This document shows, one piece after another, positions 17,567 to 25,939 of a stretch of DNA of 64,000 bases. The notes under the pieces are model-generated. The model was not told the origin of the DNA. It did no database searches and saw nothing but the letters and a program-made list of their open reading frames with translations. Every line of letters begins with the position of its first letter. The stretch's first letter is position 1. The position numbers and the translations under genes were made by a program. Origin of the DNA: Mesorhizobium sp. NFR06 (GTDB taxonomy: Bacteria; Pseudomonadota; Alphaproteobacteria; Rhizobiales; Rhizobiaceae); the NCBI RefSeq assembly GCF_900115245.1, contig NZ_FOVT01000006.1, positions 1 through 64,000 on the forward strand, written 5' to 3'.

Positions 17567-17609
17567 TCGCGGGGCGCTTCCGTTGCGGCGGCTGGGTGCG
17601 GCCTTTCCT

Positions 17610-17705
17610 GGGAAGCAGCACCGGCATAGCGCGCGGACTTCGTCATTCTAGGGCGGAGCAAGGAGCGAAGCGACGCGCGCAGACCCTAGAATCCATGCCG
17701 TGACG
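17610..17705. repeat. CTAGGG-type hairpin repeat, copy 1
   Basis: ATTCTAGGG (17645-17653) pairs with CCCTAGAAT (17684-17692). The inner part contains GGAGCAAGGAGCGAAGCGACG. A second copy in opposite orientation is at 17948-17996. A 28-bp block beginning GGGAAGCAGCACCGG (17610-17637) is repeated exactly at 18086-18113 in the same orientation. Together these form a nested repeat cluster with no gene. Confidence 0.7.
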
Positions 17706-17936
17706 CATGAGCGCTTCGACGGTGCGGAAGGATCACCAGCCATTCCACGAAAGAGCTCGAACCATTCCGGATTGGTCTTCTCGATGGGCTCGACCTTCCA
17801 GTGGCGCGGACCAGCGCTTCAATGACTTCTCGCGCTGGATGGCATTGGCGAAATACAGTTCGTGGTCATGTAGGTCATGCAATCATGGAGGGCGAAACCG
17901 GCCGCTATTCTGGACCGCTGCATCTTACGGCCGGCG
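17706..17936. other. Spacer between the inverted repeat copies
   Basis: About 230 bp enclosed by the two inverted CTAGGG repeats. No convincing coding sequence. It may be a remnant of a mobile or decayed element. Confidence 0.4.
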
Positions 17937-18113
17937 TAACGGCATGGATTCTAGGGTCTGCGCCGCGTCGCTTCGCTCCTTGCTCCGCCCTAGAATGACG
18001 AACGCGACAGGTTCGCTCCAATCCAATGTGGCAGCCGCGCCGTGGTGATTGCGCTGGCGCCGCGCCGGCCGGTACCGGGGTTGATGGGAAGCAGCACCGG
18101 CATAGCGCGCGGA
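17937..18113. repeat. CTAGGG-type hairpin repeat, copy 2 (inverted), and 28-bp direct repeat
   Basis: Inverted copy of the 17645-17692 element (ATTCTAGGG at 17948-17956, CCCTAGAAT at 17988-17996), then an exact 28-bp copy of 17610-17637 at 18086-18113. The OafA gene begins 135 bp further on. Confidence 0.7.
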
Positions 18114-18248
18114 AGCATTGTTTGGCACCGCTCCTCAGCCGCCTCCCCTTATGTTGCACTGCGTTAGATTTGTTGCATTGCGATATCGGCACGGAGGGCG
18201 GAGGCTTGCCGCAAGGCGGGATACGAACGAACAGCGAGGTTCGTATTC

Positions 18249-20267
18249 GTGTCAGCATCAGCGCAGGAATTCCGGCCCGACATCGAAGGGTTGCGAGCGC
18301 TGGCCGTGGCGGGTGTCGTCGCGTTCCATTTCGGCCTGACCGCGTTGCCTGGCGGCTTCGCCGGGGTCGACATCTTCTTCGTCATCTCCGGCTATTTGAT
18401 CACCCGCCATCTCGTTGCCGAGATATCCGACACCGGCCGGGTCGACCTGCTGCGCTTCTATGCCCGGCGCGCGCGGCGCCTGCTGCCGGCGGCGCTGCTC
18501 GTCATCCTCGCCACGCTCGCCTTCGGCATGGTCATCCTGTCGCCGGAGGAGCAGGCGCTCTATTCCAAGGGCGCGATGTTCGCCTCGGCCTATATGATCA
18601 ACCTGTGGCTGATCCGCTGGTCGTTCGACTATTTCGCCAATGACGCGGCGAGCAACCCGTTCATCCACTACTGGTCGCTGTCGGTCGAGGAGCAATTCTA
18701 CCTCGCCTGGCCGGCACTGCTGATACTGACCGCCTGGCTGAAGCCCGGCAAGCGCGCCATCGTGCTTGCGATCGGCATTACCGGCCTCATCTCCTTCATC
18801 CTCTGCGCCTGGCTGACGAGCGTTTCGCAGCCCTGGGCGTTCTACTTTTCGCCGCTGCGCGCATGGGAATTTGCCGCCGGCGGCCTCGCATCGATGGCGC
18901 CGGCACGGCTGCTGCAGGAGCGTCCGCAGCTGGGGCGGGCGTTGGGCCTGGCCGGCCTGGCGATGATCGGGGTCGCTTATCTCACCTTCAGCGAGGACGC
19001 TCCCTTCCCCGGCTTTCTGGCGCTCGTGCCGGTGGCCGGCACCGTCCTTCTGCTCAAGGCGGGAGCGGCCGGCGCCAGGGACGGCACTCCTTGTTTGCGC
19101 AATTCCGATCGGAAAACCGCCATGCGCGTTTCCGGGAATTGCGTGAACGCCGCCCTGGCGCTGCCACCTTTGCAGTGGGTCGGCAAGCTGTCTTATTCGA
19201 TCTATCTCTGGCACTGGCCGGTGATCGTCTATGCCGGCATGCTGGCGCCGGAGCTGACGCCGGCCGGGCGATTGCTGTGCCTTGCGCTGACGCTGGCGCT
19301 GTCCAGCCTCAGCTACCACCTCATCGAGAACCCGATCCGTCGCAACGGCTGGCTGATGGCCAATGCGGCGCGGGCGCTGGTGCCGGCCCTCCTCCTGACC
19401 GGCACCGGCGTCGCAGCCGCCTACGGCAATGCCAGGCTTGCCGTGCGCGATCTCGATCCGCAGCAGCGCATCATCGCCGCGAGCGCGGCCGAACCCTCCA
19501 CGGCCCGCGCCAGGGCAGGCTGCGTGCAGGACTACGAGACGGTAACGCCGAAACCCTGCGTGTTCGGCGATGGCCAGCGCAGCATCGCCTTGTTCGGCGA
19601 CTCCCACGCCGACCATTGGTCGACGCCGCTGATCGAGGCGGGCAGGAAAAACGGCTACCGGGTGGTGACGTGGCTGAAGAACTCCTGCCGCGCCTCGCGT
19701 ATCAGCGTCTGGTCGTCCGAGCTGAAGCGCCCCTACTCTGAATGCGACCGCTGGCGCGAGCAGGCGATCGCCGAGATCATCGAGGCAAGGCCGGCGCTGG
19801 TGGTCATCTCGGAACTGGCGCTGACCAGCGGGCGCAAGATGGCGGGCCGCGGCGGCGACACCGATCGCCAGGATGCCGACTGGCGGGCCGGCCTGCGCTC
19901 CACCCTCACCAGCCTCAGCAAGGCCGGCCTCAAGGTCGCCTTCATCCGCGACGTGCCGTTCAACGACAGGGATATCGACACCTGCGTGGCGCGGGCGCTT
20001 TGGCGCCACGAAACGCCCTCGCGCTGCGACCAGACGCGCGCCTACGCCGCCAACGACAGGATGGCGGCGGTGGAACGCGAGATCGTCGACAGCATCCCCA
20101 ACGCTGCTTACGTCGACCTCACCGACCGCTTCTGCGGCGCCACCGTCTGCCACGTCTTCATCGACGGCAAGCTCGCCTTCCGCGACCAGCACCATATGGC
20201 GACGCCCTTCGCGGAGTCATTGGAGCCCGAGGTGGAGAAGAGGGTGATCTCCAAGGTGGGAAGGTAG
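18249..20267 (+). CDS. OafA/YrhL-type membrane O-acyltransferase with SGNH domain
   Basis: The 672-residue protein starts with the acyltransferase-3 signature (FRPDIEGLRALAVAGVVAFH, residues 8-27), has about ten membrane helices up to residue 390, and ends in an extracytoplasmic SGNH domain (about 430-672). In that domain GDSHADHW (about 450) holds the nucleophile serine and RDQHHMA (about 645) the Asp and His. Such proteins O-acetylate surface polysaccharides or lipopolysaccharide. Start is GTG 18249 with GAGG upstream. A long open frame on the opposite strand is a GC-driven shadow. Confidence 0.92.
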   Translation: MSASAQEFRPDIEGLRALAVAGVVAFHFGLTALPGGFAGVDIFFVISGYLITRHLVAEISDTGRVDLLRFYARRARRLLPAALLVILATLAFGMVILSPEEQALYSKGAMFASAYMINLWLIRWSFDYFANDAASNPFIHYWSLSVEEQFYLAWPALLILTAWLKPGKRAIVLAIGITGLISFILCAWLTSVSQPWAFYFSPLRAWEFAAGGLASMAPARLLQERPQLGRALGLAGLAMIGVAYLTFSEDAPFPGFLALVPVAGTVLLLKAGAAGARDGTPCLRNSDRKTAMRVSGNCVNAALALPPLQWVGKLSYSIYLWHWPVIVYAGMLAPELTPAGRLLCLALTLALSSLSYHLIENPIRRNGWLMANAARALVPALLLTGTGVAAAYGNARLAVRDLDPQQRIIAASAAEPSTARARAGCVQDYETVTPKPCVFGDGQRSIALFGDSHADHWSTPLIEAGRKNGYRVVTWLKNSCRASRISVWSSELKRPYSECDRWREQAIAEIIEARPALVVISELALTSGRKMAGRGGDTDRQDADWRAGLRSTLTSLSKAGLKVAFIRDVPFNDRDIDTCVARALWRHETPSRCDQTRAYAANDRMAAVEREIVDSIPNAAYVDLTDRFCGATVCHVFIDGKLAFRDQHHMATPFAESLEPEVEKRVISKVGR

Positions 20268-20271
20268 AGCT

Positions 20272-20456
20272 GCTGATCTCCCCCCTTGTGGGGGAGATGC
20301 CCGGCAGGGCAGAGGGGGGCGCGAAGGAACGCTGCGCCCCCGATAAAGCTCTCGCCCATGAAATGGGAGAGTGCCCAAGCATTGATACGTTGGCAGGACA
20401 GTGCCCCCCTCTGGCCTGCCGGCCATCTCCCCCACGAGGGGGGAGATTGGCAGCTT
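20272..20456. repeat. Pair of palindromic repeats in opposite orientation
   Basis: Two copies of the GATCTCCCCCC / GGGGGAGAT element face each other (about 20273-20336 and 20392-20455), each with the CGGCAGGGCAGAGGGGGGC tail. They fill the space between the convergent OafA and cupin genes and could work as a bidirectional terminator. Confidence 0.75.
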
Positions 20457-20469
20457 CACCGCCGCGCCC

Positions 20470-20823
20470 TCACCCCACTACGACGACAAAATGCTTGGTC
20501 ACCGGCTCGAGGATCTTCCACGTGCCCTTGAAATCCGCCTCGACCACGAAGGCGTCGCCGGGACCGACCTCGACCGGCGCGCCGCCATCGGGCGTGATGA
20601 TGATGCGGCCGGCGATCATGTGGACGAATTCATAGTCGGTATAGGTGGCGTGATAGGTGCCGGGCGACGCGCGCCAGGTGCCGGACATCACCTTGCCGTC
20701 CTCGCTGGTGTGCTGGACGGCGGTCTGCATGATGGGCGAGCCCTCGACCGCGATCCAACCCTGCAGGTCGCCGCCATCGGCATTCTCGACGGCGCCGAAT
20801 TTGACGATGGTGGGCTTGGTCAT
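20470..20823 (-). CDS. Cupin domain protein (EutQ/DUF861-like)
   Basis: The 117-residue protein is a single small cupin barrel with the strands GTYHATYTDYEFVHMIAGRI and PVEVGPGDAFVVEADFKGTW typical of the EutQ-like cupin_3 group. These bind small ligands or metals; no specific activity is clear. Start is ATG 20823 with AAGGAG upstream. Confidence 0.85.
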   Translation of the reverse strand: MTKPTIVKFGAVENADGGDLQGWIAVEGSPIMQTAVQHTSEDGKVMSGTWRASPGTYHATYTDYEFVHMIAGRIIITPDGGAPVEVGPGDAFVVEADFKGTWKILEPVTKHFVVVVG

Positions 20824-21020
20824 CGGGGACTCCTTGGATTGCTGGTTGGATGGCAGGGGAGATAGCGGATCGGGCGAAGTCTCGCGGGCGAGGCTGCGAC
20901 ACCGCGCGACGCCTCTCCTCCGATGAGGGTAGATGTCGGCCGGCATTTTCAAGGGAACATCAGCCCTCACGAAACCGTTATCACCTCGAAGGGGCGTATC
21001 GAAACCTCAAGGAGGCAGCG

Positions 21021-21317
21021 ATGAAAAAGCTCTTGCTTGCTTCGATGATCGCCATCGCCTCGGCGTTCGCGATCGCGCCGGCCAGCGCCGGCAGCGTCCA
21101 GTTCGGTATCGGCATCGGCAACGGTTATGATGACGATTATTACGACGGCTATTACCCGCACCGTTATTACCGGCATGTCTATGATGACGACTACTACCGT
21201 CCGCGTTACGTAGTGCGTTATCATCACCGGTATTATCGCGACAATTGCCGTATCGAGCTGGTGAGACACTGGCGCCACCACCACCGCGTGGTGGAAGAAG
21301 TGCGTGTCTGCGACTAA
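21021..21317 (+). CDS. His/Tyr-rich secreted protein, tandem paralogue 1
   Basis: A 98-residue protein with signal peptide (1-28, ending ASAG) and a mature part with Tyr/Asp/His runs (YDDDYYDGYYP) and a C-terminal block CRIELVRHWRHHHRVVEEV with two cysteines that could pair. It starts behind AAGGAGG. It is the first of three tandem genes with near-identical leader and signal sequences (MKKLLLAS.IAIAS). Probably periplasmic or envelope; function unknown. Confidence 0.8.
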   Translation: MKKLLLASMIAIASAFAIAPASAGSVQFGIGIGNGYDDDYYDGYYPHRYYRHVYDDDYYRPRYVVRYHHRYYRDNCRIELVRHWRHHHRVVEEVRVCD

Positions 21318-21490
21318 CGAGTGATTCGAGCGGTCCCGAATGATCGCGCGGGATGGCCGCAACCGTCCCGCGCGATCGACCGCGAGCCGATCCTCGCAAA
21401 GCCTTTAAATCCTGCTTGTCCCGATGCGCCCGGCGCGGCCTTTCGGGGGACTCGGACGTTGTCTCGGTGAACCTTCAGGAGGAGGTTGTC

Positions 21491-21823
21491 ATGAGAAAGC
21501 TTCTACTTGCTTCGGTGATCGCCATCGCCTCGGCGGCGGCCCTGGCAACGCCGGCGGATGCGCGAACATTCGCCAGTGCCGGCAGCGGCTATTTCGGCTT
21601 CGGCCCCTTCGGCGACTTTTACGACAGCTATGGTCCGTATCCGTTCTACGGCCCATATTGGGGCGGCCCCTATTACGATTCTGGCCCCGGCGCCTATGAC
21701 GGCCATGGCGGCGGCTACGTGATGCGCTACCCGCACGCGTATCAACGCCAATGCCGGACCGAAATGGTGAGGCATTGGCGCAATCACCACTGGGTCTGGC
21801 GCGAAGCACGCGTCTGCGGCTAA
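21491..21823 (+). CDS. Tyr/Gly-rich secreted protein, tandem paralogue 2
   Basis: A 110-residue protein with signal peptide (1-25) and a mature Gly/Tyr/Pro-rich region, ending with CRTEMVRHWRNHHWVWREAR and a final Cys, clearly homologous to the C-terminus of paralogue 1. The ribosome site AGGAGG is within the stretch ACCTTCAGGAGGAGGTTGTC, which is nearly repeated ahead of paralogue 3. A local duplication is the likely origin. Confidence 0.8.
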   Translation: MRKLLLASVIAIASAAALATPADARTFASAGSGYFGFGPFGDFYDSYGPYPFYGPYWGGPYYDSGPGAYDGHGGGYVMRYPHAYQRQCRTEMVRHWRNHHWVWREARVCG

Positions 21824-21976
21824 TGAGCCGGGGGCGGGCCGCCATGCATGGAATGACGGTCGACAAGGAACCCGCGCGCCTTCAATCCCGCTGATTTTTC
21901 GCGCAAGCGAGGGACGTTGCGGCAGCTTTTCGGCCCCTCAAGCGTTGTCATGGCGAACCTTCAGGAGGAGGTTGCC

Positions 21977-22288
21977 ATGAAAAAGCTTGTACTTGCCTCG
22001 GCGGTCGCCATCGCGACGGCGGCGGCCACGATCGCGCCGGCGGATGCGCGGGTGTTCTTCGGCTTCGGCGTCGGCCCCTATGAGCCCTATCCGTTCTACC
22101 ACCCGTACTATGGCCCGTATTATGGCGGCTACCGCTATTACGACGACTATTACCCCGGCTATATCGTGCGCTATCCGCACTACCGGCACTACCGATACCA
22201 CAGGTACCACCGATACTACATGTACCACTATCGGCATCACCATAGGCACCATTACAGACACCACCATAGGTACTATTACCGGTACTAG
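21977..22288 (+). CDS. His/Tyr-rich secreted protein, tandem paralogue 3
   Basis: A 103-residue protein with the same signal peptide type, a Tyr/Pro-rich middle and a C-terminus made almost only of His, Arg and Tyr (YHRYHRYYMYHYRHHHRHH). It lacks the two cysteines of paralogues 1 and 2. The upstream ACCTTCAGGAGGAGGTTG matches that of paralogue 2. The low-complexity tail looks expanded by slippage. Confidence 0.8.
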   Translation: MKKLVLASAVAIATAAATIAPADARVFFGFGVGPYEPYPFYHPYYGPYYGGYRYYDDYYPGYIVRYPHYRHYRYHRYHRYYMYHYRHHHRHHYRHHHRYYYRY

Positions 22289-22308
22289 GTAGCAGCGGCC
22301 GGCGACTA

Positions 22309-22500
22309 GCTGATCTCCCCCCTTGTGGGGGAGATGTCCGGCAGGACAGAGGGGGGCGCTGTCCCGCCAGCATTTCAGCGGTCGGCATTCCAGCTGCCTA
22401 GCAAGTCGCCGCCTTGTACCCGGCCTACACCGATAAGCCGCGTCCCGTCGCGCCCCCCCTCTGCCCTCCCGGGCATCTCCCCCACAAGGGGAGATCGCCG
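22309..22500. repeat. Pair of palindromic repeats in opposite orientation
   Basis: Copies at about 22309-22365 and 22448-22497 of the GATCTCCCCCC / GGGGGAGAT element with AGAGGGGGGCGC tails, oriented toward each other, between the third His/Tyr-rich gene and the DUF763 gene. Confidence 0.75.
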
Positions 22501-22565
22501 CTTCCTCGCCTTGCAAATCCCTGCCGAAATGCCATCTAAGTCGCCGGCATTCAGGAGAAAACCAG

Positions 22566-23834
22566 GTGACGCAGCGAAGCGGCAGCGCCGACCTGCCGCT
22601 GCATGGCGGGCGGGTTCCGAAATGGCTGGGCGAGCGCATGACCAGGCTCGGCGCTGTGCTGTGCGAGGCGATCATCCACCATTACGGCCGCGACGAGCTG
22701 TTGCGGCGTCTCGCGCATCCCTTCTGGTTCCAGTCCTTCGGCGCCGTGATGGGCATGGACTGGCATTCCTCCGGCATCACCACTTCCGTCATCGGCGCGC
22801 TGAAGCGCGGGCTGAACCCGATGGCGGGCGAGCTCGGCATCCATGTCTGTGGCGGACGCGGCGCGCACTCGCGCAAGACGCCGGGCGAATTGCTGGCCAT
22901 CGGCGAGCGCGTCGGCATGGACGGCGAGGCCCTTGCCACTGCCAGCCGCCTCGTCGCCAAGGTGGACAGCGCCGCCGTTCAGGACGGCTACGACCTCTAT
23001 CTGCACGGTTTCATCGTCACCGATGACGGGCGCTGGGTGGTGGTGCAGCAGGGCATGAACGGCGACGCCCGCCAGGCGCGCCGCTACCACTGGCTGTCCG
23101 AGGGGCTGACGAGCTTCGTCGACCAGCCGCATGCGGCGATCGAGGGCGAGCGCCAGGGCGAGATCGTCAACCTCACCGACCATCGCGCGGAGAAAGCGCG
23201 CGGAAGCCAGGTCGAGCTTTTGAAGACGATGAGCCCGGAAAAGATCCTGGCCGAGCTTGCGGTGCTGGAGCCGCGGCCTGTGCCCGAACCCGCCGCGCAG
23301 CCGCTGCTGCCCAACCTCGTCATGCCGGCGCATCACGACGTGCGCGAGAGCGACATCGTCATGCGGCGCCTGCACGGCAACATCGCCTCGGCGATCGAAA
23401 GCGGGCCGAAGGATTTTCCTGAATTGCTGCTGGTCCCCGGCGTCGGCTCGCGCACGGTGCGGGCTCTGGCCATGGTCTCGGAAGTGGTGCACGGCGCGCC
23501 CTACCGCTTCTCCGACCCGGCGCGCTTCTCGCTCGCTCACGGCGGCAAGGACCGCCACCCCTTCCCCGTGCCGCTGAAGGTCTATGACGAGACGATTTCG
23601 GTGCTGAAATCGGCGGTGAGCAAGGCGAGACTCGGCCGCGACGAGGAACTGCAGGCGCTGAAGCGGCTGGATGGGGAATCACGCCGGATGGAGCGCTATG
23701 TGACGGGGCCGAGTTTGAAGGAGATTGTCGCGGGCGAGATGGACCAGTCGCATTTGTTGGGGGGACGGAGTGTGTTCGGTTGGGAGAAGGGGCCCGAAAG
23801 TGAAGAGCCGAAGCCGCTGAAGAAGGGCGCTTGA
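22566..23834 (+). CDS. DUF763 domain protein
   Basis: The 422-residue protein matches DUF763 over its length (GSADLPLHGGRVPKWL at the start, then MGMDWHSSGITTSVIGALK, HVCGGRGAHSRKTPGELL, and a helix-hairpin-helix-like ELLLVPGVGSRTVRALA near residue 290). The family is found in bacteria and archaea and its function is not established; the helix-hairpin-helix suggests DNA contact. Start GTG 22566 has AGGAG upstream. Confidence 0.85.
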   Translation: MTQRSGSADLPLHGGRVPKWLGERMTRLGAVLCEAIIHHYGRDELLRRLAHPFWFQSFGAVMGMDWHSSGITTSVIGALKRGLNPMAGELGIHVCGGRGAHSRKTPGELLAIGERVGMDGEALATASRLVAKVDSAAVQDGYDLYLHGFIVTDDGRWVVVQQGMNGDARQARRYHWLSEGLTSFVDQPHAAIEGERQGEIVNLTDHRAEKARGSQVELLKTMSPEKILAELAVLEPRPVPEPAAQPLLPNLVMPAHHDVRESDIVMRRLHGNIASAIESGPKDFPELLLVPGVGSRTVRALAMVSEVVHGAPYRFSDPARFSLAHGGKDRHPFPVPLKVYDETISVLKSAVSKARLGRDEELQALKRLDGESRRMERYVTGPSLKEIVAGEMDQSHLLGGRSVFGWEKGPESEEPKPLKKGA

Positions 23835-23875
23835 GGCGCCGCGTTAGAGGCGCGCTGACAAAGACTATCGGTCGG

Positions 23876-24055
23876 CGCCGCCCCTCATTGCCCTGCCGGG
23901 CATTTCTCCCCGTATAGTGACGGGGAGAAAGGGGCTGTGGCCGCGGCTTTCGCCAATCACCAAAGGTCGCACAACAGGCGCCGGTGTTGCGGGCAGCCTC
24001 TTCTCCCCGTTCACGGGGAGAAGGTGCCGGCAGGCGGATGAGGGGCGGCGCCGAC
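23876..24055. repeat. Variant palindromic repeat pair
   Basis: Two hairpins, TTCTCCCCGTATAGTGACGG-type at about 23905-23930 and TTCTCCCCGTTCACGG-type at about 24001-24022, are enclosed by CTCATTGCCCTGCCGG and CCGGCAGGCGGATGAGG. This is the long, two-hairpin relative of the shorter repeats. Confidence 0.65.
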
Positions 24056-24118
24056 GGGGGCAATCTGGAATTTCGAAGCAACCGCGCGGTCCCACGATCA
24101 ACCAGAACTTTCTGAGCC

Positions 24119-24715
24119 TCACCCCGCCCGCCTTCCCATCATCCCGTAATGCACCGCCAGCAGATCCAGCCCGACCTTCAGCAGCTTGACCACCACATCC
24201 CTTCCCTCGCCGGTGCGTTCGGCGATAGCCTTCACCGACTGGCCTTCGAGGCAGGTCTTGCGCACCACTTCCGCCACCTCCCAATGGGCAAGGGCGGCGG
24301 CGGCGTGGGTATGCGCCCGGCCGGCTGACAGCACGCGGTCGGGGATGCCGCCGCCGACGCGGCCGCCGTCGACGCGCTCGCTCCAGGATTGCGGCTGCAG
24401 GCCCTGGCGCTCGGCGCGCTCGAAATCGTCGCGAAAGCGCTGGCCGGCCTCGCGCTGCTGGCGGCTGAGGGAGGTGATGCCGACCAGAGGATCGACATTG
24501 CGCAGGCGCACGACGCCGCCGGTGGAGGTGTAGCCGCCGTTGGACACCTCGTAGACGCGGCGCGCCTCGGCCGTGCCGGCGGTGAGGCGCTGGCGGCCGA
24601 AGGCGTCGGGCTTCAGCGCGAAGTCATGGCCGACCTCGCGGCGGATGCGCACCTGCTCGGCCTCGCCCTTGGGGAGTTTCGGCGGCTGGGGTTTTTTGGC
24701 GGCTTTGCGGGGCAT
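24119..24715 (-). CDS. DUF6456-like protein of a phage-type control module
   Basis: The 198-residue protein has a basic N-terminus (MPRKAAKKPQPPKLPKGEAE), then a conserved block (GGVVRLRNVDPL and SRQQREAGQRFRDDFERAE, about residues 68-100) and a C-terminal helix-turn-helix-like part (LEGQSVKAIAERTGEGRDVVVKLL). This layout fits the DUF6456 group of alphaproteobacteria and their phages. It is the last gene of a minus-strand run of phage-like genes. Start ATG 24715 is taken because the region upstream is repeat DNA. Confidence 0.7.
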   Translation of the reverse strand: MPRKAAKKPQPPKLPKGEAEQVRIRREVGHDFALKPDAFGRQRLTAGTAEARRVYEVSNGGYTSTGGVVRLRNVDPLVGITSLSRQQREAGQRFRDDFERAERQGLQPQSWSERVDGGRVGGGIPDRVLSAGRAHTHAAAALAHWEVAEVVRKTCLEGQSVKAIAERTGEGRDVVVKLLKVGLDLLAVHYGMMGRRAG

Positions 24716-24767
24716 GGGTGGGGTTCCTTGTGGGGGTGGGGTGACAAACTGGAGAGGCCGGCGTTCC

Positions 24768-24950
24768 TTCGCGCCCCCCTCTGCCCTGCCGGGCATCTCC
24801 CCCACTTTGGGGGGAGATCAATCTCTTCGCGGGTTTCGCCAATCGCCGACGCTGCAGGAAAGGCGCGGCTGGGAAGCTGCCAATCTCCCCCCTCGTGGGG
24901 GAGATGTCCGGCAGGACAGAGGGGGGGCGCTGTCCCGCCGGCGTATCGAA
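24768..24950. repeat. Two palindromic repeats
   Basis: Copies at about 24770-24822 and 24881-24950 of the CTCCCCC/GGGGGAG element, in opposite orientation, between the DUF6456-like gene and the next phage-like gene. Confidence 0.7.
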
Positions 24951-24962
24951 ATTGGCTGGCGC

Positions 24963-25268
24963 CTATCCCTTCACCAGCTTCACAGGTGACTGCGCTCCCC
25001 GCTTCGCCATCAATTCCCGCATCAGCCGCCGCTCGCGCACTTCGATCGAAAGCTGGGCGCTGGACGGGCAGAACTGGGCGTTGTCGACCTTGGCCTCGCC
25101 GCGGATGAAGCGCTGGATGGCGGCCTGGACGTCGGCGAGCTCGGCTTCCTGCACCGCCGCCAGATAGCCGCGCAGCTGCATCTCGGCGTCAGCCAGCGCG
25201 GATTGCGGGAAGCAACTGAACATCGCGGCCAAGGCTTTCGCCGCCTGCTGCAATTCGGCTGCGGTCAT
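24963..25268 (-). CDS. Hypothetical protein of the phage-like module
   Basis: The 101-residue helical protein (MTAAELQQAAKALAAMFSCF, then AAIQRFIRGEAKVDNAQFCPSSAQL) resembles small proteins encoded beside replication genes of alphaproteobacterial prophages. ATG 25268 has GAGGAG 4 bp upstream and lies about 80 bp inside the 3' end of the previous gene, so the two overlap in different frames. Function unknown. Confidence 0.6.
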   Translation of the reverse strand: MTAAELQQAAKALAAMFSCFPQSALADAEMQLRGYLAAVQEAELADVQAAIQRFIRGEAKVDNAQFCPSSAQLSIEVRERRLMRELMAKRGAQSPVKLVKG

Positions 25269-25887
25269 TGATCTCCTCGATGATTGCGTTGGCGGCATCG
25301 ACATGGGTTTTTCGGCGATGCCGTTGCGGTGTTGATGAGTGTCCGGAAAATGCTTTCTTGTTGCGCGAAGCGAAGGCGGCAGCCTTCGTTCGGGGAGAAA
25401 ACGCCGGGGCGCTTTCTCCCGTTGGAATCGTGGCTTCTGGATTCATGGCTTCTGGACTCTGGGGCCTATCCTGCCGCTTATCCCCTGCCCGCGCCCGCCG
25501 CTTATCCGAGGGCGAAAAAGTCCTTTCCTTGGAAAGGCTTGGATTGCCACCCTTGAGGCCGTTGCGGCGCGCGAGCCGAGCCTTGCGGGCGTCGGCTACC
25601 ATGCGCCGGGAATAGATGCGGCCGTGGCGGTCGCGCGAGAAGACGCGGTTTTGTTCAAGCTCGCCGAGCAGCGCGCCAAGCTCGGCTTCCGCGCAACCGG
25701 CAAGACGGGCAAGCGCGGCCGCCTCCAGTCCCTTGCCGGCGATCGCGACATAGCCGATCGGCTCGTGTGATGCGGCAATGCACAGCATGCGCATCCACAG
25801 GCCCTGGGCAGCCAGCGAACAAAGGCGCAGGTTCGGATCGGACTCCCAGTCCGACCAGAAGAATTTCGACCAGATCGTGCCGCTCAT
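25189..25887 (-). CDS. YdaU/DUF1376-like phage replication-type protein
   Basis: The 232-residue protein opens with IWSKFFWSDWESDPNLRLCSLAAQGLWMRML and a winged-helix-like block (LARLAGCAEAELGALLGELE), the pattern of phage YdaU or helicase-loader-type proteins. The middle is a low-complexity Ser/Pro/Arg linker, and the last 40 residues are atypical and overlap the next gene, so the 3' end may have been changed by a frameshift. Confidence 0.6.
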   Translation of the reverse strand: MSGTIWSKFFWSDWESDPNLRLCSLAAQGLWMRMLCIAASHEPIGYVAIAGKGLEAAALARLAGCAEAELGALLGELEQNRVFSRDRHGRIYSRRMVADARKARLARRNGLKGGNPSLSKERTFSPSDKRRARAGDKRQDRPQSPEAMNPEATIPTGESAPAFSPRTKAAAFASRNKKAFSGHSSTPQRHRRKTHVDAANAIIEEINDRSRIAAGGESLGRDVQLLPAIRAG

Positions 25888-25939
25888 GGGAAGACCGGAG
25901 CGGCGGGGCCGTGGCGGTTAGCCAATCTCCCCCCGCTCC

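Noticed and set aside
18258..20195. 645-codon frame antisense to the OafA acyltransferase
   Set aside because: Long only because of high GC; no membrane or domain pattern, while the other strand matches a known family throughout.
20272..20456. Palindromic repeats as a CRISPR remnant
   Set aside because: Only two facing copies, not direct repeats with spacers; the same family occurs singly across the window.
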